64,000 nucleotides of DNA from Paenibacillus oleatilyticus (GCF_018998565.1 NZ_JAHNZO010000036.1:16507-80506); one strand, 5' to 3'; positions 8,451 to 17,177 are shown, counted from the stretch's first letter. The notes: generated by a model not told the origin, from the sequence alone. Numbers and translations are program-made.

Positions 8451-9287
8451 ATGGATGATAAAAAGAAAACGATTATCCGCGAAATTGAGCATTGGCGGCG
8501 AAGCAAGCTGCTGCCTGAGCAGTATTGCGACTTTTTGCTGAATATTTACTTGGAAGACGATCAAGAAAAACCGGGAAGCTCCGGTGGACTGTTCGGAATT
8601 ACGGCGTCGAAAATAAGCGACAGCAATTGGAAAATATGGGTTCTCGTTTTGGTTGCTGCATGCGCCTTTTCTTTTACTGTTCTTCATTTTAACGCTTTTC
8701 AATTACCAATGCAAATAGGGGTCTCGCTTTTGTTTCTTGCATGCTGTTACGGCTATGGAGGGTACAAGCGGGAAAAGGACCCGATGGGCTCGCAAATTTT
8801 GATCGGTATGGCTTCGTTGTTTTTGCTCTTTATCGGGGTTTATCTTATGAAGCTCCACGGATTGCAATCGTCCGTTTTCGTCGTTACCTACGTGTTTCTA
8901 TGCAGCCTGGTGTGGATTGTGACGGGCCTGCTCGCAAGGCATGTGCCGTTCCATCTCGGCGGTTGGGTGAGTCTGGTGTTCTGTTACGGCTGGCTGCTGC
9001 ATTATCAGCTTGATTCGATCAGTTGGGTTACACTGGAGCTCAGCTGGGTACCGCTGAGTATTCTATTTTGCTGGATGGGATGGATGGTTCACGAGAAGAG
9101 CCGCCATATGGGACTGGTCTTCTTTTTGCTCAGCTTGATCGTTTGGTATATGCCTGAATTATATGGTATGCTGTATGCCGAGCAGTACGGCGAAATGACG
9201 CTGCAATGGATGCTGTTGGTTAAGATTGTGACGGAGGCTTCCTTGCTGTTTGTATGGAGAAAAAAATGGACAGAATGGGTTGTCTGA
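8451..9287 (+). CDS. Polytopic membrane protein of unknown function
   Basis: A 278-residue protein with a charged, helical N-terminal segment of about 55 residues (IIREIEHWRRSKLLPEQYCDF) and then about eight hydrophobic helices. The N-terminal layout resembles DUF2157-like membrane proteins, but I cannot assign the family firmly. It follows the sigA terminator and lies one base from trmK, so it is probably the first gene of an operon with trmK and the Nif3-like gene. A GGAGG site precedes the ATG. Confidence 0.8.
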   Translation: MDDKKKTIIREIEHWRRSKLLPEQYCDFLLNIYLEDDQEKPGSSGGLFGITASKISDSNWKIWVLVLVAACAFSFTVLHFNAFQLPMQIGVSLLFLACCYGYGGYKREKDPMGSQILIGMASLFLLFIGVYLMKLHGLQSSVFVVTYVFLCSLVWIVTGLLARHVPFHLGGWVSLVFCYGWLLHYQLDSISWVTLELSWVPLSILFCWMGWMVHEKSRHMGLVFFLLSLIVWYMPELYGMLYAEQYGEMTLQWMLLVKIVTEASLLFVWRKKWTEWVV

Positions 9288-9288
9288 G

Positions 9289-10053
9289 ATGATACGATTA
9301 TCAAAACGATTGGGTAAAATTGCACAGGAGGTTCCCGCGGGCAGCCGTCTGGCGGATATCGGGTCGGACCATGCGCTTCTCCCCTCTTATTTGGCAAAGC
9401 AAGGCACGATCGTACGAGGGATTGCGGGCGAGGTAAATCCCGGTCCGTACGATGCAGCCGTCAAGCAGGTCCGCGCATCGGGGCTGGAGAACGTCATCGA
9501 CGTCCGGCTGGGCGACGGTCTGGCCGTCATCGCGCCGGGCGAGGCGGATATCATCACGATTGCGGGGATGGGCGGAGTGCTGATCGCTTCGATTCTGGAA
9601 GCGGGAAAAGCGAAGCTGGAAGGCGTGCGCCGCTTGGTGCTTCAGCCGAATGTCGGCGAAGCGGCGGTCCGGGAATGGCTGCTCGGGAACGGCTGGTTTT
9701 TGACCGGAGAGCATATTTTGGAGGAAGACGGAAAAATTTATGAAATTTTGACCGCGGTTCCCGCAATGGAGTTCGGGGCAGATCCGGAATCGCTGTATGA
9801 ACCGCTGACTCTGGCGAACGGTATGACCGCGGATCGTGCGGTTCTCCTGAGCATGGGGCCGTATTTGGTGCGGGAGGCTTCCGCCGTCTGGGCGAAGAAA
9901 TGGACTTATGAATTGGATAAGCTCCGTAAAATATGCGATAATCTGGCCGGGTCCGAAACGGAAGCTTCCCGCAGCAAGGAAGCGGAATTCCGCGCCGAGA
10001 TGAAACGAATCGAGGAGGTATTAGCCGCATGTACGCCAAAGGCCAAGCCGTAA
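9289..10053 (+). CDS. trmK: tRNA (adenine(22)-N1)-methyltransferase TrmK
   Basis: SAM-dependent methyltransferase that makes m1A22 in bacterial tRNAs. The SAM-binding loop LADIGSDHALLPSYL lies at about residues 20-35, and the conserved TIAGMGGVLIASIL near 90 is diagnostic for the COG2384 family. The ATG at 9289 lies one base after the preceding stop with only a weak ribosome site, so translational coupling is likely; an in-frame TTG at 9250 would overlap the membrane gene. Its 3' end overlaps the next gene by 25 bases, as in B. subtilis yqfN-yqfO. Confidence 0.93.
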   Translation: MIRLSKRLGKIAQEVPAGSRLADIGSDHALLPSYLAKQGTIVRGIAGEVNPGPYDAAVKQVRASGLENVIDVRLGDGLAVIAPGEADIITIAGMGGVLIASILEAGKAKLEGVRRLVLQPNVGEAAVREWLLGNGWFLTGEHILEEDGKIYEILTAVPAMEFGADPESLYEPLTLANGMTADRAVLLSMGPYLVREASAVWAKKWTYELDKLRKICDNLAGSETEASRSKEAEFRAEMKRIEEVLAACTPKAKP

Positions 10054-11144
10054 TTCAATTGATGGAAGAGCTCGCGCCCAAATCGTACGCCGTGGAGAAC
10101 GATAAAATCGGGCTGCAGATCGGCACGCTGCAAAAGGAAATCCGCAAAGTGCTTGTTGCCCTCGACGTGACGGAAGAAGTGGTAGACGAGGCGATTCGCG
10201 AGCAAGCCGATCTGATTATTGCACATCACGCTGTCATTTTCCGTCCGCTGCCTCACATTCAGACGGATACGCCGGCAGGCCGGCTTTACGAACGGCTGAT
10301 CAAGCACGACATCGCCGTTTATATCGCCCATACGAATCTGGATGTGGCCGACGGGGGAATCAACGACATGATGGCGGAAGCGATCGGCCTGACCGGTACG
10401 CAGCCGCTTGACGAAGTACATACCGATAAGCTGAAAAAGCTCGTCGTGTTCGTTCCGACGACGTACGCCGACGAGGTACGCCAGGCCATGTTCGACGCGG
10501 GAGCGGGCGGCATCGGCCGCTACAGCCACTGCAGCTTCAATATCGAAGGCGTCGGAACGTTCAAGCCGGAAGATGGTACGAACCCGTTTATCGGTCAACC
10601 CGGGAAGCTGGAGACGGCGCAGGAAATACGCGTCGAAACGATCGTCCCTCAGAGCGTGGAACGCAGAGTCGTGCAGGCGATGCTGAAGGCGCATCCGTAT
10701 GAAGAAGTCGCTTACGATCTATATTCGCTCGATTTGAAGACGCGCACGTTCGGGCTCGGCCGCGCCGGTAAGCTTCCGCAGCCGGTAACGCTGCAGGAGC
10801 TGTGCGAACGGGTCAAACAGGTATTCGACGTGCCGATGCTGCGCGTCGTCGGCGATCTCTCGCGGACCGTGCGCAAAGCGGCCGTGCTTGGGGGATCGGG
10901 CAGCCGCTATGTGAAGCATGCGCAATTCGCCGGAGCGGATGTGCTGATCACCGGCGATATCGATTATCATACGGCGCATGACGCCTTGGCCGCCGGGATC
11001 GCGCTGATTGATCCGGGACACAATGTGGAGAAAATCATGAAGCGCGGCGTCGCCGACCACTTGCGGCGCAAGCTGGAGGAGCGAAAGTGGGCTACGGCGG
11101 TCATCGCTTCGCAAATCGATACGGAACCGTTCCGTTTCGTGTAA
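10029..11144 (+). CDS. Nif3-like dinuclear metal centre protein
   Basis: Family of toroidal hexamers with a two-metal site and no settled function (B. subtilis YqfO, COG0327 GTP cyclohydrolase I type 2 annotations). Metal ligands are visible in IIAHHAVIF near residue 65, in AHTNLD near 100, and in DPGHNVEK close to the C-terminus. The 371-residue length indicates the long form, with the middle PII-like insertion (residues about 135-230) found in Gram-positive members. It is adjacent to trmK, overlapping its end. Confidence 0.92.
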   Translation: MYAKGQAVIQLMEELAPKSYAVENDKIGLQIGTLQKEIRKVLVALDVTEEVVDEAIREQADLIIAHHAVIFRPLPHIQTDTPAGRLYERLIKHDIAVYIAHTNLDVADGGINDMMAEAIGLTGTQPLDEVHTDKLKKLVVFVPTTYADEVRQAMFDAGAGGIGRYSHCSFNIEGVGTFKPEDGTNPFIGQPGKLETAQEIRVETIVPQSVERRVVQAMLKAHPYEEVAYDLYSLDLKTRTFGLGRAGKLPQPVTLQELCERVKQVFDVPMLRVVGDLSRTVRKAAVLGGSGSRYVKHAQFAGADVLITGDIDYHTAHDALAAGIALIDPGHNVEKIMKRGVADHLRRKLEERKWATAVIASQIDTEPFRFV

Positions 11145-11162
11145 TTTGCCGGAATCCGGCAG

Positions 11163-11191
11163 TTGAGTTTTGCTCCGATTCCTTGTATACT
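11163..11191 (+). promoter_or_regulatory. Promoter of rnpB
   Basis: TTGAGT (11163-11168), a 17-base spacer and TATACT (11186-11191). Predicted start near 11198, a few bases before the P1 stem of the RNase P RNA. Confidence 0.75.
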
Positions 11192-11204
11192 AGCAGATGC
11201 ATCT

Positions 11205-11640
11205 ATTGCAAAGGAAAGTTTGACAGACAATCGCTGGTGGCGTTAGCCACGAGAGGAAAGTCCGGGCTCCATAGGGCAGGATGCTGGATAACGTCCAGTC
11301 AGCGCGAGCTGAAGGCTAGTGCCACAGAAACGGACCGCCGATGGCCGTGCATGCGATCTTCGATCGCCGCCGGCACAGGTAAGGGTGGAACCGTGGTGTA
11401 AGAGACCACGAGGAGCTATGGTGACATAGTTCCTGGTAAACCCCATTTGGAGCAAGACCTAGAGGAACGCACGTCCCGCAAGGGACAGTCTTTGCCCGAG
11501 ACGCGTTCGGGTTGGTCGCTTGAGCCGTTCAGCAATGGACGGCCTAGATAGATGATTGTCGCTTCAATGGTGGCAGGGTGGCACCCGCTACGACCACCGG
11601 AAGCACAGAACCCGGCTTACGGCAAACTTTCTTTCAGCCG
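11205..11640 (+). ncRNA. rnpB: RNase P RNA (rnpB), class A architecture
   Basis: Catalytic RNA that removes tRNA 5' leaders. P1 is GAAAGTTTG (from 11214) pairing with CAAACTTTC (to 11631). Conserved blocks in order: GAGGAAAGTCCGGGCTCC (CR-I), ACAGAAACGGACCGCC, AGGTAAGGGTGGAA, GGTAAACCCC (the L15 loop that reads the tRNA CCA), GGAGCAAGACC, GCTTGAGCC, a P18 hairpin with a GCAA loop, and ACAGAACCCGGCTTA. The GGAGCAAG/GCTTGAGCC blocks and the GTGA-capped P14 hairpin are class A features and do not fit the Bacillus class B form. An extra helix between the GATTGTC and ACAGAAC blocks is probably P19. Ends are approximate. Confidence 0.96.
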
Positions 11641-11662
11641 CTTACGCAATAGATCTTCATGC

Positions 11663-11690
11663 AAAAAACCGCCTCAGGAGGCGGTTTTTT
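11663..11690. terminator. Bidirectional terminator between rnpB and the S8 protease gene
   Basis: AAAAAACCGCCTC/GAGGCGGTTTTTT is a perfect stem with A and T tracts on both sides, so it can end rnpB on the plus strand and the convergent protease gene on the minus strand. Confidence 0.88.
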
Positions 11691-11710
11691 GCTGTTTTCA
11701 TCCTCTATTA

Positions 11711-13579
11711 TTATCTAAACCAGCGCTGCATCCAGTCCGGCCATCCCGGCTTCGGAGCCGGAGCCGTACCGGTTGGGGCGCCAGCCGCTTGGCCGGAAGT
11801 CTTGGGGTCCGCTGCCTTGAGCGCGGCGACCACGTCGATCAGACCGTAACCGAAATATTTGTCTTTCCCGGGTGGCCCCAGATCCATCGCTGTTTCTTTG
11901 ATGATCCGAACCACTTCCGTATTTTTCAGCGCCGGATTGACCGAACGGATCAGCGCCGCCAGCGCGGTAACGTGCGGGCTGGCCATCGAAGTCCCGGACA
12001 GTGCCGCATACTGGTTGTTCGGATACGTGCTGGCGATGTTGACGCCCGGGGCGGCTACGCCGACATAGTCGCCGTAGTTGGAGAATGCCGCCTTCTGCTT
12101 TCTGGCATCCACCGCAGCCACGCCGAGCACTTCCGGATAGGCGGCCGGATAACCGGGACGTTCCGTGTTATCGTTGCCGCTAGCGGCAATCAGGACGACG
12201 TCGCGGTCATAGGCGTATTTGATGGCGTCGTGCAGGAACTGGGCGTCCGCATAGTTGCCGAGGCTCATGTTAATGACCTTGGCCCCGTTATCCGTTGCCC
12301 AAATAATGCCCCGCGCAACGGCATAGGTGCTGCCCGCGCCGCTGGAATCGAGCACTTTAACCGGCAAGACGCGGTTATACCAGCTCATGCCGGCGACGCC
12401 CAAGTTGTTGTTCACGATGGCCCCGATGACTCCGGCCACATGTGTGCCGTGTCCGACATCGTCGGCCGGTCTGGCCCCGGGCTGGATGGCATTGTAGCCG
12501 GCCATCAAATGGCCTTTCAAGTCCGCATGGTTCCCATCGATCCCGGTATCGACGACCCCGACGATGACGTCCGTCGAGCCTTTGGAGACGTTCCAGCCGG
12601 CCTCCGTTTCGATCTGCGGCAAGTTCCATTGGTACCGCCGATACAGCGAATCGTTCGGCGTAATCACCGTTGCTGAATTCGGGTGCAGAACGGGAGCAAT
12701 GTCGTTCGTCAAATAAAGAAAATGCGGCTCGGCGTAATCGATGTTCCATTTCCCGAAATACCCCATAAGCTGTTTGGCTTCCATACCCGGCGATTCGAAG
12801 ACGTAAGTATAGCCGAGCTTGTGGACGTGGCCTCCGCCAATTTCTTGCCGGATGCGGACAAGATCGTTATCGGATGGCGGCTGCTTGAATTTGACGACGA
12901 CTTGATTCGTGTGATAATGGCTCGTTCCCTGATTATCTTCGGGATGGCGAACCTGCACGTTCTGAAGCGATTTCGAATCGACCGATTCGATCTTGTAGCG
13001 GCCTTGCGCAGGGTACGGCTCGATTCGTAAATTTTTCTTTTGGTGATCGGCCACCTGAGCGAGAATTTGCTGGCGCACGGTGCCGACGATTCCCGATGCG
13101 CCATCCGCTCCCGGAACGCCGAGAACGAAATACGTGCTGCCGTCCGCTTGAAACGGCGGAGATTGATACGTCTTTCCGTTGTCAACCTGCCGCTTCGCTT
13201 CTTCCAGGTAAGGCTGCGAAGCTTTTGCCGCCGCCTCGTTCAGTGTACCTGCCGCGATGCCTTGGTCCAAGGTTTGGTCACGTTTGGTGCGCACCAGGCG
13301 TTCCATATGCGGATGAGCCGCTTGGGTCGCTTGTAGCGTTTCCCGCGCTTTGCCGTCCGTCTGCGCCTGCGTGTCCTGAACGATCCGATGCAACTCCAGG
13401 CTGCACTGACTGCGACAAAGCTCGTCCGTGCGAGCCACATCCTGATTCAGCATCGCTTGCTTCATTTTCAACTCGGCGGCAGGTGTAACCGTCTCGGGTT
13501 TGGGAGCCTGATCGCCGCGGGGGAAAAGAATCGCTACCCCGGCGATAACAAGAGCGATCGATAAAGCATATTTCCACAT
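11711..13579 (-). CDS. Secreted S8 family (subtilisin-like) serine protease
   Basis: A 622-residue protein with an N-terminal membrane segment (WKYALSIALVIAGVAILF) acting as signal or anchor. It is followed by a long helical, charged region (about 25-200), an I9-like propeptide-type domain (about 225-300, starting YHTNQVVVKFKQ), and the subtilase domain. The catalytic triad is seen in VVDTGIDGNH (Asp, about 343), GHGTHVAGV (His, about 378) and SGTSMASPH (Ser, about 529). AGGAGG precedes the ATG. The helical N-terminal extension with two close cysteines (LCRSQC) is not part of ordinary subtilisins. The substrate is unknown; the protein is presumably extracytoplasmic. Confidence 0.92.
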   Translation of the reverse strand: MWKYALSIALVIAGVAILFPRGDQAPKPETVTPAAELKMKQAMLNQDVARTDELCRSQCSLELHRIVQDTQAQTDGKARETLQATQAAHPHMERLVRTKRDQTLDQGIAAGTLNEAAAKASQPYLEEAKRQVDNGKTYQSPPFQADGSTYFVLGVPGADGASGIVGTVRQQILAQVADHQKKNLRIEPYPAQGRYKIESVDSKSLQNVQVRHPEDNQGTSHYHTNQVVVKFKQPPSDNDLVRIRQEIGGGHVHKLGYTYVFESPGMEAKQLMGYFGKWNIDYAEPHFLYLTNDIAPVLHPNSATVITPNDSLYRRYQWNLPQIETEAGWNVSKGSTDVIVGVVDTGIDGNHADLKGHLMAGYNAIQPGARPADDVGHGTHVAGVIGAIVNNNLGVAGMSWYNRVLPVKVLDSSGAGSTYAVARGIIWATDNGAKVINMSLGNYADAQFLHDAIKYAYDRDVVLIAASGNDNTERPGYPAAYPEVLGVAAVDARKQKAAFSNYGDYVGVAAPGVNIASTYPNNQYAALSGTSMASPHVTALAALIRSVNPALKNTEVVRIIKETAMDLGPPGKDKYFGYGLIDVVAALKAADPKTSGQAAGAPTGTAPAPKPGWPDWMQRWFR

Positions 13580-13797
13580 GGGCCTTGCCTCCTGATTGGA
13601 ACAGTGTGTACGTCAATTAGAATCCCCTTCGCGGGCCGTTTAAAAAGCAGCAAAGTTATCCAAAAAGGAGCAGTCCGAAACAATGGCGTTCTGGATGTTT
13701 TTCATATTACTTTTAGATGCGTTTTGTGGTACGATGGAAGGGAGAGGTCGTTTTGCCCATATCGTTCTGTTTTAAAGTTGAGGAGGTCTTTTAAGCG

Positions 13798-14298
13798 ATG
13801 GCAGTATTTCATGTAAAAACTCTTTGTGAAACGACAAGGACCAAGCTGAGCGAGGCAATCGCCAAAATGGAACAATTCCTGAACGGACATTCTTTGCAGC
13901 AGCTGAATACCGATAATGACGAAGCGATGGAAGAATTTTATAAAGGGTATTTGACCGATACGAGACATTTGTTAGTATTTTCCGAGGTGGCGTACGAGAA
14001 GCTCGGCGTGGCGCTGCGCCGTCCGAATTTTAACGTGGATTATGCCGAAAAAGTACTTTACGACGTTTATCATAGCTGCGTGAACAGCTTTTTTTATCCG
14101 AAAAACGAATGCTATTCCGAAGACGGCCGTTATGCATATACCGGTCAGGATGCCATCCGCTTCCGTAAAAAGCCTGTACGCGACGTGCGCGACTTGACAA
14201 TTGAGCTGTCCAAAATTTTTGAAACGCTGCGCGAAGATTTGGCTTATTACGAAACCGACTATATTACGCAAAAACGGATGCAGGGCGAGAAAGTATAA
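13798..14298 (+). CDS. DUF3907 (YpuI-like) family protein
   Basis: A 166-residue soluble protein resembling B. subtilis YpuI: helical, with the conserved stretches LLVFSEVAYEKL, YHSCVNSFFYPKNE, YTGQDAIRF and a LREDLAYYETDY ending. No catalytic motif is evident and the function is unknown. The start follows TTGAGGAGG by eight bases. It is transcribed away from the protease gene and ends at its own terminator, so it is probably monocistronic. Confidence 0.8.
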   Translation: MAVFHVKTLCETTRTKLSEAIAKMEQFLNGHSLQQLNTDNDEAMEEFYKGYLTDTRHLLVFSEVAYEKLGVALRRPNFNVDYAEKVLYDVYHSCVNSFFYPKNECYSEDGRYAYTGQDAIRFRKKPVRDVRDLTIELSKIFETLREDLAYYETDYITQKRMQGEKV

Positions 14299-14324
14299 TT
14301 CGCCCAATCCGAGACATATTGTGA

Positions 14325-14357
14325 AGAGATGCTTCGATGCGGGCATCTCTTTTTGTT
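14325..14357 (+). terminator. Terminator after the DUF3907 gene
   Basis: Perfect stem AGAGATGC/GCATCTCT with a ten-base loop, followed by TTTTTG. Confidence 0.82.
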
Positions 14358-14385
14358 TCATTAAGCTAAAGGAAGGGGTTCTCTG

Positions 14386-15528
14386 ATGCGGCCAAAGATG
14401 AATGAAGAAGAGCTGGTGCAAGCGTCCATACGGCTGATCCGGTTAAACCAGCACCCGGAAGGGGGATACGTAGCCTGTCCGCTTTTTGCGCACTATGCTT
14501 ACGGCTGGCTAAGGGACGGCAGCTTCGTCGCATACGCCATGGATACGGCGGGAGAGCACGACAGCGCGGCTTTATTTTACGATTGGGCCAACCGGATTAT
14601 CGCTTCCAAGCGGGATTATATCCGCTACCTGACGGACAAACAAGCCCGCGGGGAGCACGTGGCGCTTCATGAATTTTTACATACCCGTTATCATCTGGAT
14701 GGCCGGGACGATACAAGCTCGGAATGGGGACACTTTCAGCTGGACGGTTACGGGGCTTGGCTCTGGGGATTGACGGAGCACCTTCGCGCGGTCGGAACGT
14801 ACCGGATTCCGGATACGTACCGGACTAGCGTGGATGCCGCGGTTGATTATTTGCGCGCATTCTGGCGCTACCCGAATTTCGATTGCTGGGAGGAGTACGG
14901 CGAGCACGTGCATCCTTCGACGCTGGCCTGCATTTACGGCGGGCTGGAGGGAGTTGCCCGGCTGGACGACAATGCGGAGCTGCATCATATTTCCTCGGAA
15001 ATAAAGGATTTTCTGCTGCAGCATGGCGTACATGCGGAAAACGGCCATTTTGTCAAAAATATAACACCTGTTCCCCAAGGAGATTCTACAGCTTATGTAA
15101 CAGGTTTCGCCGGAGTGGACGCGAGTTTGCTTTGGCTGACAGAACCGTTCCACGTATTCGATTCACAGCATCCTGCTATGCGGAAGACGATCGAAGCGAT
15201 CAAAAGTGAGCTGCGCTCAGAAACCGGAGGCGTCCGCCGTTACGCAAGCGATACCTACTACGGTGGGGGAGAGTGGCTGCTGCTGGCGGCTTGGTACGGA
15301 TGGGTTCAACTGAGGCTGGGGAACCGGGAGGAAGCCGGGCGTTCGCTGGAGTGGATCGCAGGGCAGGCGGACGGATTGGGCCGGTTTCCGGAGCAGGTGA
15401 AGCGTCCGGATGGCAGCGAGGAAGCCTATGACGATTGGGTTCGCCGCTGGGGGCCTCCGGCAACGCCGCTGCTGTGGTCGCATGCGATGTTCATGGTGCT
15501 ATATTACAAGCTGCGCGCCAAGGCCTAG
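14386..15528 (+). CDS. GH15-like glycoside hydrolase (glucoamylase family)
   Basis: A 380-residue protein with the (alpha/alpha)6-barrel signatures of glycoside hydrolase family 15 and trehalase-like proteins. These are YGWLRDGSF near residue 45, GHFQLDGYGAWLW near 115, FDCWEEYGEHVHPSTL near 165 (likely catalytic Glu) and RRWGPPATPLLWSHAMF at the end. There is no signal peptide, so it is probably cytosolic. It lacks the N-terminal beta domain of classical bacterial glucoamylases, so the exact substrate (maltooligosaccharide, trehalose or other) is open. AAAGGAAGGGG precedes the ATG. Confidence 0.82.
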   Translation: MRPKMNEEELVQASIRLIRLNQHPEGGYVACPLFAHYAYGWLRDGSFVAYAMDTAGEHDSAALFYDWANRIIASKRDYIRYLTDKQARGEHVALHEFLHTRYHLDGRDDTSSEWGHFQLDGYGAWLWGLTEHLRAVGTYRIPDTYRTSVDAAVDYLRAFWRYPNFDCWEEYGEHVHPSTLACIYGGLEGVARLDDNAELHHISSEIKDFLLQHGVHAENGHFVKNITPVPQGDSTAYVTGFAGVDASLLWLTEPFHVFDSQHPAMRKTIEAIKSELRSETGGVRRYASDTYYGGGEWLLLAAWYGWVQLRLGNREEAGRSLEWIAGQADGLGRFPEQVKRPDGSEEAYDDWVRRWGPPATPLLWSHAMFMVLYYKLRAKA

Positions 15529-15576
15529 AGTATATCCCCTTTTCGATGCGGGAAAGCTGAGAAAGGGGTGATTACG

Positions 15577-15786
15577 ATGCCAGATGTCAAATGCAGCGTC
15601 GCCAACTGCGAATATTGGGCGCAGGGAAACAATTGCAACGCCAACACGATTATGATCGAGATCGACAAGCATGCGGACGTCAAGTATGACGCCGAGTTCG
15701 GAGCCGAGTTCGAAGATCACCAAGACCGGGCCGCCAGCTCGCAGAACACCTGTTGTCACACCTTCGAGCCGAAAAAATCGAAATAA
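15577..15786 (+). CDS. DUF1540 domain protein
   Basis: A 69-residue protein with the family's cysteine pattern: CSVANCEYWAQGNNC at the N-terminus and TCCHTF near the end, suggesting a metal site. The ATG at 15577 lies eight bases after GAAAGGGG; an in-frame GTG at 15568 overlaps that site. DUF1540 proteins are common in spore-forming Firmicutes and have no established function. Confidence 0.85.
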   Translation: MPDVKCSVANCEYWAQGNNCNANTIMIEIDKHADVKYDAEFGAEFEDHQDRAASSQNTCCHTFEPKKSK

Positions 15787-15845
15787 GCATCGGTTTTTCC
15801 GGAAGTGTCAAGCGTTCATTTCTCTCGGGAAGGGAAGGGGACCGA

Positions 15846-16265
15846 ATGAAACGGAAGCTCGGAAGACATCCCGGTTCGGTTCGGGATGACAGGTCGCTGC
15901 GGAAGTTCAAGCACGAGCAGCTGCGCAGGGAAGCCGGCCGCAAAACGCGCGCGGAATTCGCCGCGGAGATCACTTATCCCGGCCGTGGTTCGCGGGAGGA
16001 GAGATCCCGCATTATGCATCCTGTGGCCGTAACGGAAAACGGTACGGAGGAAAAGGCGGAAACGTCTTACCGCTGGCTCGGATACACGGCGCTTGTGTTG
16101 TCTATTCTGGCGTGGTTTCTTTATCCGGCGCTTCTCGGCTCGATGTCAGCCCTATTAGGGCTGTTTGCTTATATGCTGGGCGAGCGTTCGCTGGGCACAT
16201 GGTCGATCGTCATCGGTTTGATCGCACTGGCCGGTTATTTCATTTTGGTTCCTCTATACGCTTGA
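15846..16265 (+). CDS. Small membrane protein of unknown function
   Basis: A 139-residue protein with a basic N-terminal half (about residues 1-65, rich in Arg and Lys) and two to three hydrophobic helices in the C-terminal half (GYTALVLSILAWFLYPALL and following), a layout like DUF4190 proteins. The ATG at 15846 follows GGGAAGGGG closely; an upstream in-frame TTG at 15753 would overlap the DUF1540 gene and lacks a ribosome site. Confidence 0.72.
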   Translation: MKRKLGRHPGSVRDDRSLRKFKHEQLRREAGRKTRAEFAAEITYPGRGSREERSRIMHPVAVTENGTEEKAETSYRWLGYTALVLSILAWFLYPALLGSMSALLGLFAYMLGERSLGTWSIVIGLIALAGYFILVPLYA

Positions 16266-16272
16266 GGCGGAG

Positions 16273-16308
16273 ACGGCAGGCCGGCAACCGGTCTGCCGTT
16301 TTTCTTTT
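16273..16308 (+). terminator. Terminator after the small membrane protein gene
   Basis: ACGGCAG/CTGCCGT with additional inner pairing (GCCGG/CCGGT), then TTTTTCTTTT. Confidence 0.8.
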
Positions 16309-16386
16309 AAATTTTATAGTGGCTGAACCGCCCAAAAAAGTGTACAATGGGAAAAGAATCCCGGTACAAGGAGACTTCCGTAACCG

Positions 16387-17115
16387 ATGAACTTATCGAC
16401 AAAAGCTATCGATCCCTATACGATTAAAGAGCTGCTGCAGCTTCAGGTGATGAATCAGTTAAGCTTGCTAACCTCGGGCAGAAATTCCGTTACCGAGCAA
16501 AGCGATAATACGGACTTTGCCTCCATATTGAACGGGATGTTGGCCGGCATGGATTCGGCTTCGCCCCAGAGTGCGGGCGGTATGACCGCAGGAGCCGGGC
16601 TCGTGCCGGGACAAGCTTGGGGGCCGGCCATGCTAAGCGGCTTATCTACCGCTTCCGCAGGCGCGCTGACGAAGAAGTTCGCCTCAGCTACTGCGAAGCC
16701 GTCGGCCTACGAACCGCTGATTCAGGAAGCCAGCCGCCGGTTCGGCGTCGAGCCAAGCGTAGTGAAAGCGGTCATCCATGCAGAATCGTCGTTTAATGCC
16801 AACGCCGTTTCCGGTGCGGGAGCCAAGGGCTTGATGCAATTGATGGACGCAACCGGTCAAGGGCTGGGAGTGGACAATCCGTTCGACCCGGCGCAAAACA
16901 TCCACGGCGGAACCCGTTATTTATCCAACCTGATCTCCAAATATGGCGGCAGTTTGGGCACCGCGCTTGCGGCTTACAATGCAGGACCTACAAGGCTGGA
17001 CCGGCTCGGCATTCGAAACGATCAGGACTTAGCCGAAAAGCTGCATCTGCTGCCTAACGAAACGCAGCAGTACGTACGCAAAGTATTGGCGTTGAAAGAG
17101 CACTACGAGGCATGA
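16387..17115 (+). CDS. Lytic transglycosylase (SLT domain)
   Basis: The C-terminal half (about 110-240) is a soluble lytic transglycosylase domain, with the catalytic Glu in VIHAESSFNANAVS, then AKGLMQLMDATG, NIHGGTRYL and ALAAYNAGPT. The N-terminal 100 residues are polar, low in complexity and without a signal peptide, much as in B. subtilis YjbJ. It would cleave peptidoglycan glycan strands with formation of 1,6-anhydro ends, if exported. A possible -10 (TACAAT, 16343-16348) lies upstream. Confidence 0.88.
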   Translation: MNLSTKAIDPYTIKELLQLQVMNQLSLLTSGRNSVTEQSDNTDFASILNGMLAGMDSASPQSAGGMTAGAGLVPGQAWGPAMLSGLSTASAGALTKKFASATAKPSAYEPLIQEASRRFGVEPSVVKAVIHAESSFNANAVSGAGAKGLMQLMDATGQGLGVDNPFDPAQNIHGGTRYLSNLISKYGGSLGTALAAYNAGPTRLDRLGIRNDQDLAEKLHLLPNETQQYVRKVLALKEHYEA

Positions 17116-17123
17116 GATGAGCG

Positions 17124-17177
17124 AGACCAATCGTAGGCACTCCGTTTGCGGGGGCCGACCATTGGTCTTATTTTCTT
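17124..17177 (+). terminator. Terminator after the SLT gene
   Basis: AGACCAAT/ATTGGTCT with a long loop, followed by TATTTTCTT. The loop is about 29 bases, so it is only moderately convincing. Confidence 0.5.

Noticed and set aside
11552..12676. Plus-strand 374-codon frame over rnpB and the protease gene
   Set aside because: It begins inside the RNase P RNA and runs antisense to a clear subtilase gene with all catalytic motifs.
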